This document shows, one piece after another, positions 21,261 through 31,976 of a DNA stretch of 64,000 nt. The translations under genes were made by a program, and so were the position numbers. The stretch's first letter is position 1. Each line of letters starts with the position of its first letter. The DNA comes from Clostridiales bacterium. Its GTDB lineage: Bacteria; Bacillota; Clostridia; Lachnospirales; WQUN01. The notes under the pieces were generated by a model, which saw only the letters and a program-made list of their open reading frames with translations, searched no databases and had not been told where the DNA came from. The stretch lies in the NCBI GenBank assembly GCA_031270945.1, contig JAISWZ010000716.1, positions 1-64,000 on the forward strand, in the 5' to 3' direction.

Positions 21261-22187
21261 ATGATTCATTTAATCGGCGTTGAGAAAGGCGCCAAACTGT
21301 TTGACGCGCTGAACTCTGATGTGCGCATTGGGATAATAAAGCTTTTGAACGAGTTTGGAAGCCTGAACTTGAACAACCTGGCGATAAGCCTGAAGCTTAC
21401 AAACGGGGCGATAACAGCCCATGTGAAAAAGCTTCAAGACGCTGGGCTAATCAAGATCACCTCCACTCCTGGAGTAAGAGGCGCCCAAAAGATGTGCTCT
21501 TTGGCTACGGAGAAAATCATCATAGACCTATTCGACGAGAATGCAAGCCTGAAGAACGTCTATGGGTTTGAAATAGGGATTGGGCACTACATGGACTACA
21601 AGATCGCGCCTACCTGCGGGATAGTGAACGAGACGGTCATAATCGGGGTATTGGACGATCCGCAGTATTTTTCATATCCAGAGCGGATAGACGCCAGGCT
21701 TCTTTGGTTTACGACGGGCTATATTACATACCAGTTTCCCAATAGCCTGAAGCACTCGGAAAAATGCGTTGAGCTTCAAATAAGCATGGAGCTGGCAAGC
21801 GAGGCGCCAGGGTACACGACTCACTACCCCTCGGACATCGGCTTCAAGATCAACGGGGTTGACTTGGGGTTTTTCACCAGCCCTGGCGAGTTCAACGACA
21901 GGAGAGGAATATTCACGCCGGCCTGGTGGTTCGAAAACCTGGGGCAATACGGCAAGCTCAAGCTTTTGACCGTCAACGACAAAGGCTGCTTTATTGACGG
22001 GCTGAAAATATCGGACACTTCTATGAAGGATTTGCGCATTACACACCAGTCCGACATCTTCTTCTCAATATGCGTGGATCCAGAGGCTGTGAACCCAGGA
22101 GGGGTTACCATTTTTGGCAAGGGGTTCGGAGACTACAACAGCGGCATAACTTTTAAAATGTTCTATGAGCAGGAGGGGCTGAAGTAA
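21261..22187 (+). CDS. ArsR-type winged-helix transcriptional regulator
   Basis: N-terminal wHTH (ALNSDVRIGIIKLLNEFGSLNLNNLAISLKLTNGAITAHVKKLQDAGLI) with long C-terminal region. Start set at ATG 21261. Confidence 0.8.
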   Translation: MIHLIGVEKGAKLFDALNSDVRIGIIKLLNEFGSLNLNNLAISLKLTNGAITAHVKKLQDAGLIKITSTPGVRGAQKMCSLATEKIIIDLFDENASLKNVYGFEIGIGHYMDYKIAPTCGIVNETVIIGVLDDPQYFSYPERIDARLLWFTTGYITYQFPNSLKHSEKCVELQISMELASEAPGYTTHYPSDIGFKINGVDLGFFTSPGEFNDRRGIFTPAWWFENLGQYGKLKLLTVNDKGCFIDGLKISDTSMKDLRITHQSDIFFSICVDPEAVNPGGVTIFGKGFGDYNSGITFKMFYEQEGLK

Positions 22188-22312
22188 AAGAGGCAAAAAG
22201 GCTTGAGTAAAAGAAGCAAAAGGCTTAAACAGGCTATCGAAACCTGTATTCGCAGGAGCTTGAAGCATAAGCTTGAGCATCCTGCCAATCTTTATCTTAA
22301 AGGCCCTAATTC

Positions 22313-22340
22313 AAAAAAGCCGCCTCCGGCGGCTTTTTTT
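22313..22340 (+). terminator. Rho-independent terminator
   Basis: aaaaaagccgcctccggcggcttttttt. Confidence 0.85.
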
Positions 22341-22459
22341 GTTGCTTTTGCCTTGGATCTGGGCTGGGCTTAGCGAGCTTGTCTTGTAGTCATTTTAACT
22401 AAAAAGCGGCTCTCTCTTTCGTATATAGTAACGAAATTTGAGAATGGGGTTTTGCTGTG

Positions 22460-22488
22460 TTGACGCGAGTGCGTATTCATGCTAAAAT
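22460..22488 (+). promoter_or_regulatory. Sigma70-type promoter for the GH51-GH43 operon
   Basis: TTGACG - 17 bp - TAAAAT. Confidence 0.5.
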
Positions 22489-22696
22489 GGTCTTGCATTT
22501 GTTTTAGCTCGCGTTAAATTATTTAAGCTTCATCTAAACTATTGGCCACATATTTCAATGGTGCATAAGAAAATTATGGGATGCGCACACCGAGCTATAT
22601 TTGCGAGCAAAGGCATACGAGCGCCAGCGAGCGGAAAGGGCAACTCTTATCGCTTGCTGGAACATAAAAAAAAACATATCCGAAAGGAAGAGCGCT

Positions 22697-24181
22697 ATGT
22701 CATTGGCAACAATATTCGCTGATCGCCAAATGGTTGTCGGAAAGATAGAACCTGCGATTTTCGGCTCGTTTGTCGAGCATTTGGGGCGCTGCGTCTACAC
22801 TGGGATATTTGAGCCCACTCATCCGGAGGCTGACAGCGACGGATTCAGGACAGACACACTGGAGCTGGTCAAGGGCTTGAATGTTCCGATTGTGCGCTAT
22901 CCAGGAGGGAACTTTGTCTCTGGATACAACTGGCGCGATGGCATAGGGCCTAGGGAAAATCGGCCCGCGCGCCTGGATTTGGCTTGGAGCACGACTGAGA
23001 CAAACCAGTTTGGCGTTGACGAGTTCATGAAGTGGTGCAAGAAGGCTGGCACAGATCCGATGATGGCTGTGAACCTGGGAACAGGAACGCCGCAGGAGGC
23101 CGGCAGCCTGGTTGAGTACTGCAATTACCCAGGAGGAAGCGAGTTAAGCGATCTTCGCAAGGCGAACGGATCTGAGCTGCCATACGGCATAAAGACTTGG
23201 TGCTTGGGCAATGAGATGGACGGCCCATGGCAAATCTGCGGGATGAGCGCTGAGGGTTACGCTGACAAGGCATTGGCGGCCGCAAAGATGATGCACTGGG
23301 TCGATCCTTCAATAAAGCTTGTGGCGTGCGGGAGCAGCGGACGGGAAATGCCCACTTTTCCAGAGTGGGACAGGATAGTGCTTGACAAGCTTTACGAGCA
23401 GGCCGACTACATATCCATGCACAGGTACTATTGGCAAGACGGAAGCGAAGAGGACTTTTTCGCCAGCAGCCACGACATGAACGAGTTTATCCAGACCATA
23501 AAGGCTGTGGCTGACTACGTTAGGGCAAAGCACAGGTCTTCCAAGATCATGTCCATTTCCTTTGACGAATGGAATGTATGGTACCAAAACAAGCAAGGCG
23601 AAGCCCACTGGGCGCAGGCGCCAAGAATTCTGGAAGACAGGTACAGCCTGAAGGACGCCTTGGTTTTCTCCGGGATGCTTAACACTCTGGTAAACAACTG
23701 CGACAGGGTTAAAATCGCTTGCCTTGCCCAGCTGGTGAACGTCATAGCTCCCATATTCACCGAGCCCGGAGGGGCGGCCATAAAGCAGTCCATTTACTAC
23801 CCGTTCCAGCTACTCTCAAGCCACGGCAACGGGGTTGCGCTTAGCCATATAACAAAGTGCGACACTTTCTCAAGCAGGCACGGAGAGGTGAAGATTCTAT
23901 CTTCTTCTATAGGATACAATGAGGCCGACAAGGAGCTTTCGCTATACTTGGTCAACTACAGCGCGTCTAAGGTTGAACTGTCGCTTGAGCTTCGCGGGTT
24001 TGGCGATCTGTCGGCGACGGAGTGCCTGGTTCTTGAGGGCAATCTCGATGACGCAAACACGTTTGAAAGGCCCGATCTGGTTAAGCCAAAAGAAGGCGAA
24101 AAGCCTGCAACCAAGGGAGAGCATGCTGTGGCAGCGCTGTCCCCTCTGAGCTATACAGTCTTAAGGTTCAAACATGAATGA
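22697..24181 (+). CDS. GH51 alpha-L-arabinofuranosidase, intracellular
   Basis: GSFVEHLGRCVYTGIFEP, RYPGGNFVSGYNWRDGIGPRENRP, LGNEMDGPWQ (acid/base Glu), SFDEWNVWY (nucleophile Glu). Confidence 0.95.
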   Translation: MSLATIFADRQMVVGKIEPAIFGSFVEHLGRCVYTGIFEPTHPEADSDGFRTDTLELVKGLNVPIVRYPGGNFVSGYNWRDGIGPRENRPARLDLAWSTTETNQFGVDEFMKWCKKAGTDPMMAVNLGTGTPQEAGSLVEYCNYPGGSELSDLRKANGSELPYGIKTWCLGNEMDGPWQICGMSAEGYADKALAAAKMMHWVDPSIKLVACGSSGREMPTFPEWDRIVLDKLYEQADYISMHRYYWQDGSEEDFFASSHDMNEFIQTIKAVADYVRAKHRSSKIMSISFDEWNVWYQNKQGEAHWAQAPRILEDRYSLKDALVFSGMLNTLVNNCDRVKIACLAQLVNVIAPIFTEPGGAAIKQSIYYPFQLLSSHGNGVALSHITKCDTFSSRHGEVKILSSSIGYNEADKELSLYLVNYSASKVELSLELRGFGDLSATECLVLEGNLDDANTFERPDLVKPKEGEKPATKGEHAVAALSPLSYTVLRFKHE

Positions 24182-25493
24182 GCCAAAGCTTATAGGCGAG
24201 CTTGGAGAGCTGGGGGTTCACGACCCTTCTATATTTATTGACAACGGAATGTACTATGTATTCTCCACTGACGCGGGGCCAGGACATTCTTTGGGAGTGC
24301 AGATCAGGAGATCCCATGACTTGGTTTCTTGGGAGCATATCGGAGTGGCCTTTCAGGATTTCTCCTCTGACTGCCTTGAAGCGATAGAGTACTCAAGGCT
24401 CAATCCGGACAGGATGCAGGGGCTTTGGGCGCCTGACATAATGAAGGTTGGAGACGAGTACAGGCTGTACTTTGCGGCGTCAACTTTGGGATCATCCAGA
24501 TCCTGCATATGCCTGGCGACATCCCGGAATGCCGGAGGGCCTTATGATTACAAGGGCATAGTTCTGAAGTCGGATTCTTCTGAAAACTCAACCGCAGAAT
24601 CCCCGGAATCCAAGTTTCCGAACGCCATAGACCCTTCGTTTGCGACTGGCGAAGACGGAAAGCTGTACATGGCTTACGGCTCCTTCTTTGGCGGCATATT
24701 CATTGCTGAGGTTGACAGGGAGACCGGGTTTCTTGCTGAGCCGAGAAATCCAAAGCGAATCGCGGGAGCGCCTGGGGCTGCTGTTGAGGGCGCTTATATT
24801 CTTCACATTCCTGAAAGCGGCTTCTATTACCTGTTTGTATCCTACGGCGCGCTGTCTTCCAACTACAACATCCGTCTAGGCCGGGCAAAGAGCCCACTAG
24901 GCCCTTACCTGGATGCCAAGGGCAATGACATGGCATTTGGCTCTCCTGGAGGCAACGACTCTATCGGGACCAAGCTAATGGGCGGCTTTACCCTCAAGTC
25001 CTCTGGAATGTCTGTCAAAGCGCCAGGTCACAACAGCGCCATTGTTGACGGCGGCAACTATTTTATCGCGCACCACGGAAGGTCATACTCTCTGCCGGGC
25101 TATCAGTTTTTCTTGAATATCCGCCAGTTCTGGCTGAATTCTCATGGATGGCCAGTCGCCGCACCTAGCCGCTACCACAACGACCCCAAAGCGCTTGACT
25201 CATTGCCTGACGGCGTTTATGACCTGGTTGAGCACCTCGCCGACTCCAACAAGGAAAGCCATGACTCAAAGAGATTTCTGCTGTGCAGCGGGAAGCTGTC
25301 GAGCCTTGAAAGCCACGGGATTTCAGGCGAGCTTTCTTTTGTCAGGGAGAATCGGATAGAGCTCAGGATATTCGGGAATTCATACGATGGCGTGGCTGTC
25401 ACCCAGTACGACTGGAGCAAAGGGATTGATGTGCCAGCGTTCACCGCCATGAGCGAAGACGGGTTGTGCGTCTGGGGGATCAAGGCTTATTAG
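24174..25493 (+). CDS. GH43 family arabinanase-like glycosidase
   Basis: GVHDPSIFIDNGMYYVFST, GLWAPDIMKVGDEYRLYFAAS, NAIDPSF, AVEGAYILH, GHNSAIVDGG. Overlaps the GH51 stop by 8 bp. Confidence 0.92.
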   Translation: MNEPKLIGELGELGVHDPSIFIDNGMYYVFSTDAGPGHSLGVQIRRSHDLVSWEHIGVAFQDFSSDCLEAIEYSRLNPDRMQGLWAPDIMKVGDEYRLYFAASTLGSSRSCICLATSRNAGGPYDYKGIVLKSDSSENSTAESPESKFPNAIDPSFATGEDGKLYMAYGSFFGGIFIAEVDRETGFLAEPRNPKRIAGAPGAAVEGAYILHIPESGFYYLFVSYGALSSNYNIRLGRAKSPLGPYLDAKGNDMAFGSPGGNDSIGTKLMGGFTLKSSGMSVKAPGHNSAIVDGGNYFIAHHGRSYSLPGYQFFLNIRQFWLNSHGWPVAAPSRYHNDPKALDSLPDGVYDLVEHLADSNKESHDSKRFLLCSGKLSSLESHGISGELSFVRENRIELRIFGNSYDGVAVTQYDWSKGIDVPAFTAMSEDGLCVWGIKAY

Positions 25494-25565
25494 GGCATGA
25501 TCCAGTTTTATGCAAAGGCGAATCGCATGCAAAGGCGAATCGGCATATTTAGTTCGAGACCTCTT

Positions 25566-25600
25566 AGCGCCCCATAAGAAGGCTTTATGGGGCGCTTTTT
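25566..25600 (+). terminator. Rho-independent terminator after GH43
   Basis: agcgccccataagaaggctttatggggcgcttttt. Confidence 0.8.
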
Positions 25601-25948
25601 CGTCTAACCGGGTTAAGGAAATAATTGCCAGTAGTTGAAAAGGTTTGAGGTTTAGAGATAAAAGCCGCCCCTGCTATCGCCAGCTTTCCAGCGCCATCTC
25701 GCCTTGATTCGACGAAGCATGCCTTTTAGACTTGAAGTGGCCGGATTGGATAGCGCTTTTATATAGAGATATTTATAAAGGCTTGAATTTTCGGCCTTCG
25801 TAAGATTTATGGACACCCGACAAAGGCGCGAGCGCCCGCCTGCCGCAGGTTAAACGTTTAACTTGCAAGCGCAGAATCGCCAGCCCTCGACAAAGCTTGC
25901 CATTGATTGTAGCACCAAATTATTCTATAGTTGCTAATAATAGCTTAC

Positions 25949-25978
25949 TTGACGCGAATTCCATTCATATGTTATACT
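25949..25978 (+). promoter_or_regulatory. Promoter upstream of the first LRR gene
   Basis: TTGACG - 18 bp - TATACT. Confidence 0.45.
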
Positions 25979-26173
25979 AAAAGCATATCCCAAAGATTGG
26001 GCAAGCTCTCGCTATTTTAGAATTTTGGGATGCAAGCTTTGCATGAAGATCAAGCCTTTATTCGGAGTGGCAGAGCGGCCCGCATGGCCTCAAAGACGGG
26101 CAATGACAATGAACGCTCATCAGTCCAGCCCTCATCGCATAATATATGCCCTGCAGAGGTAGAAAGGGGAATT

Positions 26174-28213
26174 ATGGAATCTCACGTATGGATAGGCAGG
26201 ATGGATTACAAAACATCCTCTGAGGAAGTAGAATTTGACGGCACAGAACTAAAGAATTCAGATTTGCTGCAGCTGACGCATTTCCCGAAACTGACTACGC
26301 TAAAATTGCGAAATTGCCGCATAAGGGACGTCACTGCGCTGTCTCGGCTGCAAAACCTCACCAAGCTCGATTTGAGGAACAATCCGATAACAGACGTGAG
26401 CCCTTTGTCCAAGCTGACTAACCTAAGCGAACTCAATTTGCAGAGGATAAAGCATCTTTCGAATTTGAGCCCCCTTTCCGAGTTGCGCAACCTAACCAAG
26501 CTAACTTTGTCAAACAACGAGATAAAAGACGTGAGCCCTCTGTCAGAGCTTGCAAACCTTGTTGAGCTTTATCTAGACAACAACAAGATCGTGGACTTGA
26601 GCCCTCTTTCAGATTTAGTCAACTTAGCCAAGCTTAGCCTCCGCAACGATCCCTATGTGTCGCAAAGCAACCTGATATGGGATCTGGGCCCGCTTTCGGG
26701 GCTGATTAACCTAACGGACTTGAACATGGCTTACAACCGGGTGATAGATGTAAGCCCTTTATCTGCGCTAGCAAATCTGGCCAACCTTGACTTGTCTTTC
26801 AACATGGTAATTGATGTAAAGCCACTTTCAGGATTGCTTAAACTTACCAATCTTAGTTTGCTTGACGACAAAGTAAATGACCTGTCGCCGCTTTACCAGC
26901 TTCCTAGCCTTGCAACGCTAAAGCTGAGCACAAACGGAAATCTTGATGTGCTCTCAATATCAGGGGAGTCACTGGAGTCATTGCTGAAGTCGGCCGCAAA
27001 GGTGCCCGAGTTTGGCGATACGCCTAAATCCCTGATAACCATAGGAGGGAACGATTACCCTTCATCCACTGAAGCGATTAAGATCGAGGGGATAGACCTT
27101 TCCTATGGGGACTTGGTTCAGCTGTCTCATTTTCCCAACCTTCAGAAGCTTTCTTTGAGAAGGTGCAAGATATATGACATAACCCCTCTGTTTAGGCTAC
27201 ATAGCCTCACCGAGCTTGATTTGGGCAACAACCATATAAGCAACTTAAGCCCGCTTTTTAGGCTGCATAACCTCACCAAGCTTGACTTGTCCGACAACCT
27301 CATAGAAGACTTGCATCCCCTGTCCGGGCTATACAAGCTTACAGAGCTTTATCTTCGCAACCAATCGCCAGGCTGGAACCAGAAGCTGGCGGACTTGAGC
27401 CCTCTGGCTACGCTAACCAGGCTTGTGAAGCTTGATCTTTCTTACAACCAGGTAAAAGACTTGCGCTATCTGTCTGGACTGCACAATCTTTCCGAGCTAA
27501 GCTTGCGGTGCAACCTTGTGACTATACTGAAGTCGATATCCGATTTGAGCCACTTAACCAAGCTGGATCTGGCGTACAACAAGATTGTGGACTTAAGGCC
27601 CCTGTCTGATCTGGCTCAGCTAACCGAGCTTCACGTGCGAAACGACACATTGCGAACCACCCCGATAATGGGCCTTAGCACCATTTCCGAGCTGACCAGC
27701 CTTGTTGAGCTTGATCTCCACTGCAACCAATTGACAAGCCTGAAGGAGCTGTCCGGGCTATGCAACCTAACCTCGCTCTCTTTGTCCAGCAGCCAGCTAG
27801 AAGACCTGAGCCAGCTTTCCACGATGCCTAACCTATTGAAGCTTGAGCTGTGGGGCGACATGATAACTGACTTGAGCCCTCTTGCCGGGCTGGCTAACCT
27901 TGCCGAAGTTGTCGTGAAGAGCGACCAGCTGGTGGACTTAAGCCCTCTCTCCAGGTTGCGCAACCTTAAGAAGATCAGCGTTTCTGACCCTCTGTCCGGG
28001 CTGCTTTTCCTGGCTGGCCTTATATCTTCCTCTAGCTTTCTGCCAAAAGGCGCCTCGCTTTCAGAATTGCTTAGACTGCCCGAACTCCCTTGGGACACTG
28101 CAAGCGAACTTTCAGGGCAGCTTAACCTCGTTAAGCTTATTCTTAATAAATACCCGGCGTTAGACGCAAAGCCTCTGGCAAAGATGCTCAGCGCAATAGA
28201 ATCCCGATTTTAA
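26174..28213 (+). CDS. Internalin-like leucine-rich-repeat protein without signal peptide or anchor
   Basis: ~22-aa LRRs (LxxLxxLxLxxNxIxDLSPLSxL) in two blocks. Start set at ATG 26174 (RBS gaaagggga). Confidence 0.88.
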   Translation: MESHVWIGRMDYKTSSEEVEFDGTELKNSDLLQLTHFPKLTTLKLRNCRIRDVTALSRLQNLTKLDLRNNPITDVSPLSKLTNLSELNLQRIKHLSNLSPLSELRNLTKLTLSNNEIKDVSPLSELANLVELYLDNNKIVDLSPLSDLVNLAKLSLRNDPYVSQSNLIWDLGPLSGLINLTDLNMAYNRVIDVSPLSALANLANLDLSFNMVIDVKPLSGLLKLTNLSLLDDKVNDLSPLYQLPSLATLKLSTNGNLDVLSISGESLESLLKSAAKVPEFGDTPKSLITIGGNDYPSSTEAIKIEGIDLSYGDLVQLSHFPNLQKLSLRRCKIYDITPLFRLHSLTELDLGNNHISNLSPLFRLHNLTKLDLSDNLIEDLHPLSGLYKLTELYLRNQSPGWNQKLADLSPLATLTRLVKLDLSYNQVKDLRYLSGLHNLSELSLRCNLVTILKSISDLSHLTKLDLAYNKIVDLRPLSDLAQLTELHVRNDTLRTTPIMGLSTISELTSLVELDLHCNQLTSLKELSGLCNLTSLSLSSSQLEDLSQLSTMPNLLKLELWGDMITDLSPLAGLANLAEVVVKSDQLVDLSPLSRLRNLKKISVSDPLSGLLFLAGLISSSSFLPKGASLSELLRLPELPWDTASELSGQLNLVKLILNKYPALDAKPLAKMLSAIESRF

Positions 28214-28246
28214 GCTTAGTTAAAAAAACTCGATTTTAAGCTTAGA

Positions 28247-28319
28247 GCATATCCCAAAATTGCGAGCTTGCAATTTTAGAGCGCATGGCTTTTCAGCCTT
28301 GTTCAATTTTGGGATATGC
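28247..28319. repeat. Palindromic intergenic element, short variant
   Basis: gcatatcccaaaatt...caattttgggatatgc. Confidence 0.85.
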
Positions 28320-28808
28320 CCTTGCCTCGCTTGCGTTTTTTATAATCAAAGCGGCTTTTGCAATCAGATGCGTAAATCGGGGGCTTAGCTCTCAGCCAGA
28401 GTTCTGCGCATTTCTTTGTCAAATGCGCCGCTAGCCCTAGGTTAAACGTTTAACTTGCATATGCGGCAGTTTTATATATTTCGCGCTTTATCTTGTCTTT
28501 TCTTATATCTTATCTTATCGCTCCCCTGCCCCGATTTCTTTGCGTTCTGGAATCCCTGATTCAAGGCGTATGCAAAGCAAGATTTTTCTGTTCTTTTAAG
28601 CTTTAATTTGTTATAATGCAAATAGAAAATCTGTCAGGCATAGCCGGATGCGCTGGCAGATGCCATGCATGTGCGCAACAATATAATCGCAAGCGAAAAC
28701 ATCTGGAATATTTAAAAGCGCGGCTCTTTTTATTCAAAGAAAAGCAGAGCAGAGCAAAACAAATCAAATCAAATCAAAGCAAAACAAATCAAAGAAAGGG
28801 GCAAATTT

Positions 28809-29825
28809 ATGGCTTTAAAGAAAGTGAAAGTTGGCAAGAAGTCTTATGATGTGTCTGTCACTGAGATTTCGTTTACCAAAGAAAAATTTGCAGCTTCGGA
28901 TCTGCAAAAGTTGTCGCTGTTTCCGAACCTCGCCAAGCTCTCCATTTCATTTGGCGACATAGAAGACTTGCAGCCATTGTCAGAGTTGAGCAGCTTAACC
29001 TCGCTTAGCCTGACGATGAACAGTGGCGCAAATGACATTCGCGTTCTGTCAGGGCTAACCAACCTTAGCTCTCTCTCCTTGTCTATGCAGCGCATAAAAG
29101 ACGTGACCCCTTTGTCTGGGTTAGTTAACCTTACCAGTCTTTGCTTGTCGGGCAACCCTGTAACAGACTTGGCGCCGCTATCCAAGCTGGAAAAGCTCGC
29201 CTCTCTACAGTTGTCGAGCGTTGAAATGCAGTCCTTGAAGCCGCTGTTAAAGCTTAGCAACCTTACCGATCTAAAATTGTCCTTTTGTGAGCTAAAGGTC
29301 ATAAGCCCGCTGTCATCCTTGAGCAAACTTTCTTCATTAGATTTGTCCTCTAACAAGATCGTGGATATGAGTCCATTGGCTGCGTTGCATGACCTGTCCG
29401 ATCTTGACATAAGCACCAATAAAGTAACGAACCTGGCGCCACTGGCTGGGTTGCAAAGCCTTGCCGTGCTGAACTTGACTGAAAACCAGATAACAAACGT
29501 AAGCCCTCTGGCCGAACTGGTCAACCTTGAAGTGCTCTATTTGCCAATGAACAGCATATCAGACATAAGCGCCCTGGCGGGGTTGCATAAGCTTGCAAAG
29601 CTCGATTTGGGTGAGAACAAAATATCAAGCGTCAAGCCGCTTGCCGGGTTGAAAAACCTTGTCACGCTTGATTTGTTGAACAATCCAATATCTGATGCGA
29701 CCCCTCTGGCTGAGTTGCGAAATCTTACCGAGCTTCATCTGATGCCCTCGACGCCAAAAGATCAAATCAACCTTCTGAAGAAAGCGTTGCCAAAATGCAA
29801 ATTTATGCTTAATGTATTTGACTGA
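28809..29825 (+). CDS. Internalin-like leucine-rich-repeat protein without signal peptide
   Basis: ~22-aa LRRs from residue ~35; RBS gaaagggg; promoter-like tataat at ~28612. Confidence 0.88.
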   Translation: MALKKVKVGKKSYDVSVTEISFTKEKFAASDLQKLSLFPNLAKLSISFGDIEDLQPLSELSSLTSLSLTMNSGANDIRVLSGLTNLSSLSLSMQRIKDVTPLSGLVNLTSLCLSGNPVTDLAPLSKLEKLASLQLSSVEMQSLKPLLKLSNLTDLKLSFCELKVISPLSSLSKLSSLDLSSNKIVDMSPLAALHDLSDLDISTNKVTNLAPLAGLQSLAVLNLTENQITNVSPLAELVNLEVLYLPMNSISDISALAGLHKLAKLDLGENKISSVKPLAGLKNLVTLDLLNNPISDATPLAELRNLTELHLMPSTPKDQINLLKKALPKCKFMLNVFD

Positions 29826-30479
29826 GGCTGTCGTTTCAGTCTATTGAAGGCTATGGCTGGAAATCGAAATTTTTAGCTTTTTGCATAAGATAGCGTAGCG
29901 TTTGCTAGTGGCTAACCTATTTTAGCCCCTAGCATTTTTTCTTATTGCAGGAAAGCCCTCCCCTGCGGCCAGCGCACAGGCCGAATCCACACCAGCGCTC
30001 ATGCAGGCGGCGAAAAGAAAACACTTCAAATCTGGTAAACCGCGCCTAAATTCCATGGTGCAATCGACCATGGAACTTATATGGGAGGCCTATTCCTGAC
30101 ACATTTCGTTCACGCAATGCATTGGATTAGACAGCCCGAGGCGCTTGCTTTTATTAAAGTTTCTGAACTCCTGAACTCCTGAACTGCTGAACTACTGAAC
30201 TCCTGAGCCATAAATAAATCAAATCATTCCCCCGGTTGCCAACCTCGCGCTTTAATGATAAGATACAGTTATACCAATGGGTGAAAAGAACTGCACTTTT
30301 CATTCAAGCAGGTTAATGCTCATGACTCAAGCAGGTTAATGTCCGACTGAAAACATGGATGCGTTTTATGTCTTTGAATATTATCGCATTGTCTACAGCT
30401 ATGGTCTTGTTTGAGAATGCCTACGGTATAAGCGTTCTCTTGGGCCCAAACATTTATTTTTGCAGAGAGGAGAGATGCC

Positions 30480-31976
30480 ATGGATTTCGTGCCAACGGGT
30501 TACACAGCCATTCCTGTGGATCCTGGCGAAGGTGACACACAAGCGTCTGGACAAGCTTTTGAGGCCAACACCAGCTACTTTGTCACGAAGCTTAAGGACA
30601 TCGCGGAATTCGGCCAGTTTTACCAGAGGAATAACGGCCTCATCTTTTTGTCCGAGTTTAGGCGCGTTCTCATTGAATCCATCGATGACTCAAGGGATCG
30701 CTCATTCATAGATTACGAGCATGACACCCTGTTTCTAGTGCACTTTTTCGCGCTCCTTTGCGGCAACGTTAAGCTTGAAGCCGTAGTCGCCTACTGCCAG
30801 CAGCACAAATTCGAGCTGAAAGAGCTTTTTGCTCTTCCTAACGCCCCTTCCGAGGAAGCCTTCAACCGGATGTACGAAAGGCTTAACATCGACCATATAT
30901 ATGAAGTCGGCTACAACATGTTTACCGGAATGGTCAGATTTGGGCTGATAAAGTGCGGCTATAAAAACTTGGAAAGGATCCCTCTGCACCTGGACGGCAA
31001 AGCTTGCTTAGGTTCCGTCAGGCCAGGATTCCAGATGATGTGGTCCATGAATTGCGTTTCATCCGAGACTGGCGGAGTCGTATGCCAGATGCCTATTGGG
31101 GACGGTCATGGCGAGGATGGCGCAATCAAGCCGCTTCTTCAAAGCCCGCAGTGCAAGGGCTTTCTTGTCACTGCAGACTCCAAAAACTGCATCCCCGAGG
31201 TGGCAAACGCTATTATCGAGTCGGGCTCAGACTATTGCATGGCCACACAGGACAAAGAGCTTTTAGCAAAATGCCTTGCGATTTGGACGCATTTGCAGCC
31301 TGAAGCTCACAAGGCTATCCCAATTGGCTATAACGGCGAAACAATAGAGATAGACAACGGAAACGCGCTATACAAGCGGATTGTCGGCGATAACGTCTTG
31401 GAGTATGCCTTTATTGCCAAACCGAAAGAGATAGATGAGAGCAATGAATGGAGAAGCCTGCGCGGCGCTCTATTGACAATGGAATCCAAGAACACAGACA
31501 GGCCATATGGCGCAGTACATAAGTTAAAGAGCCTTCATCTTTGCTCCAACGGAGACTTCGACGAGTTTGTGAACGCCTCTTTCCGCCAGCTGATGGCGGA
31601 AGCCGTGCAGTTTCGCATGGACAGCAAAATGAACGATGATCTCAGCAGAAAGACCGGAAAAGCGGCTTACGCCGTCCAGCTCATGAAAAAGCTTAGCCTT
31701 CTTGTGCTGGAATTCGCTGCAGCTCTCAATATCTGCGGCAAGAACCTAAACATGGATGAGACCATGGACAAGCTGGCGAAGATGTCTCCATCAGAAATGG
31801 GCCAAGTTCTTTTTTCTATGTTCAACCTAAGCTCGTACAAGCCCCTTCCTGTAGAAGGCAAGCACATGTCTGAAGATGACGCCAACTCCATAAACACCAT
31901 GGAGCTAAATGGACTGACGTATTCGCTAGCCGCTAGGCCATTTTCTTTCGTGCCTCTGAAGAAGCCTGTGCAGTAG
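30480..31976 (+). CDS. Diverged ISAs1-like DDE transposase family protein
   Basis: HLDGKACLGS..., PLLQSPQCKGFLVTADSKNCIPEVANAIIESGSDYCMATQDKE resembles the ISAs1 core; possible third acidic residue in FRQLMAEAVQFRMDSKMNDDLSRKTG. RBS gagagga. Confidence 0.65.
   Translation: MDFVPTGYTAIPVDPGEGDTQASGQAFEANTSYFVTKLKDIAEFGQFYQRNNGLIFLSEFRRVLIESIDDSRDRSFIDYEHDTLFLVHFFALLCGNVKLEAVVAYCQQHKFELKELFALPNAPSEEAFNRMYERLNIDHIYEVGYNMFTGMVRFGLIKCGYKNLERIPLHLDGKACLGSVRPGFQMMWSMNCVSSETGGVVCQMPIGDGHGEDGAIKPLLQSPQCKGFLVTADSKNCIPEVANAIIESGSDYCMATQDKELLAKCLAIWTHLQPEAHKAIPIGYNGETIEIDNGNALYKRIVGDNVLEYAFIAKPKEIDESNEWRSLRGALLTMESKNTDRPYGAVHKLKSLHLCSNGDFDEFVNASFRQLMAEAVQFRMDSKMNDDLSRKTGKAAYAVQLMKKLSLLVLEFAAALNICGKNLNMDETMDKLAKMSPSEMGQVLFSMFNLSSYKPLPVEGKHMSEDDANSINTMELNGLTYSLAARPFSFVPLKKPVQ

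Noticed and set aside
22560-22588. gtgcataagaaaattatgggatgcgcac as a full palindromic element
   Set aside because: Only ~28 bp and degenerate; treated as a possible remnant, not a counted copy.
28740-28800. caaat/caaag pentamer run before the second LRR gene as a phase-variation tract
   Set aside because: Units are imperfect and the run is upstream of the RBS; no frame or clear promoter-spacing consequence.
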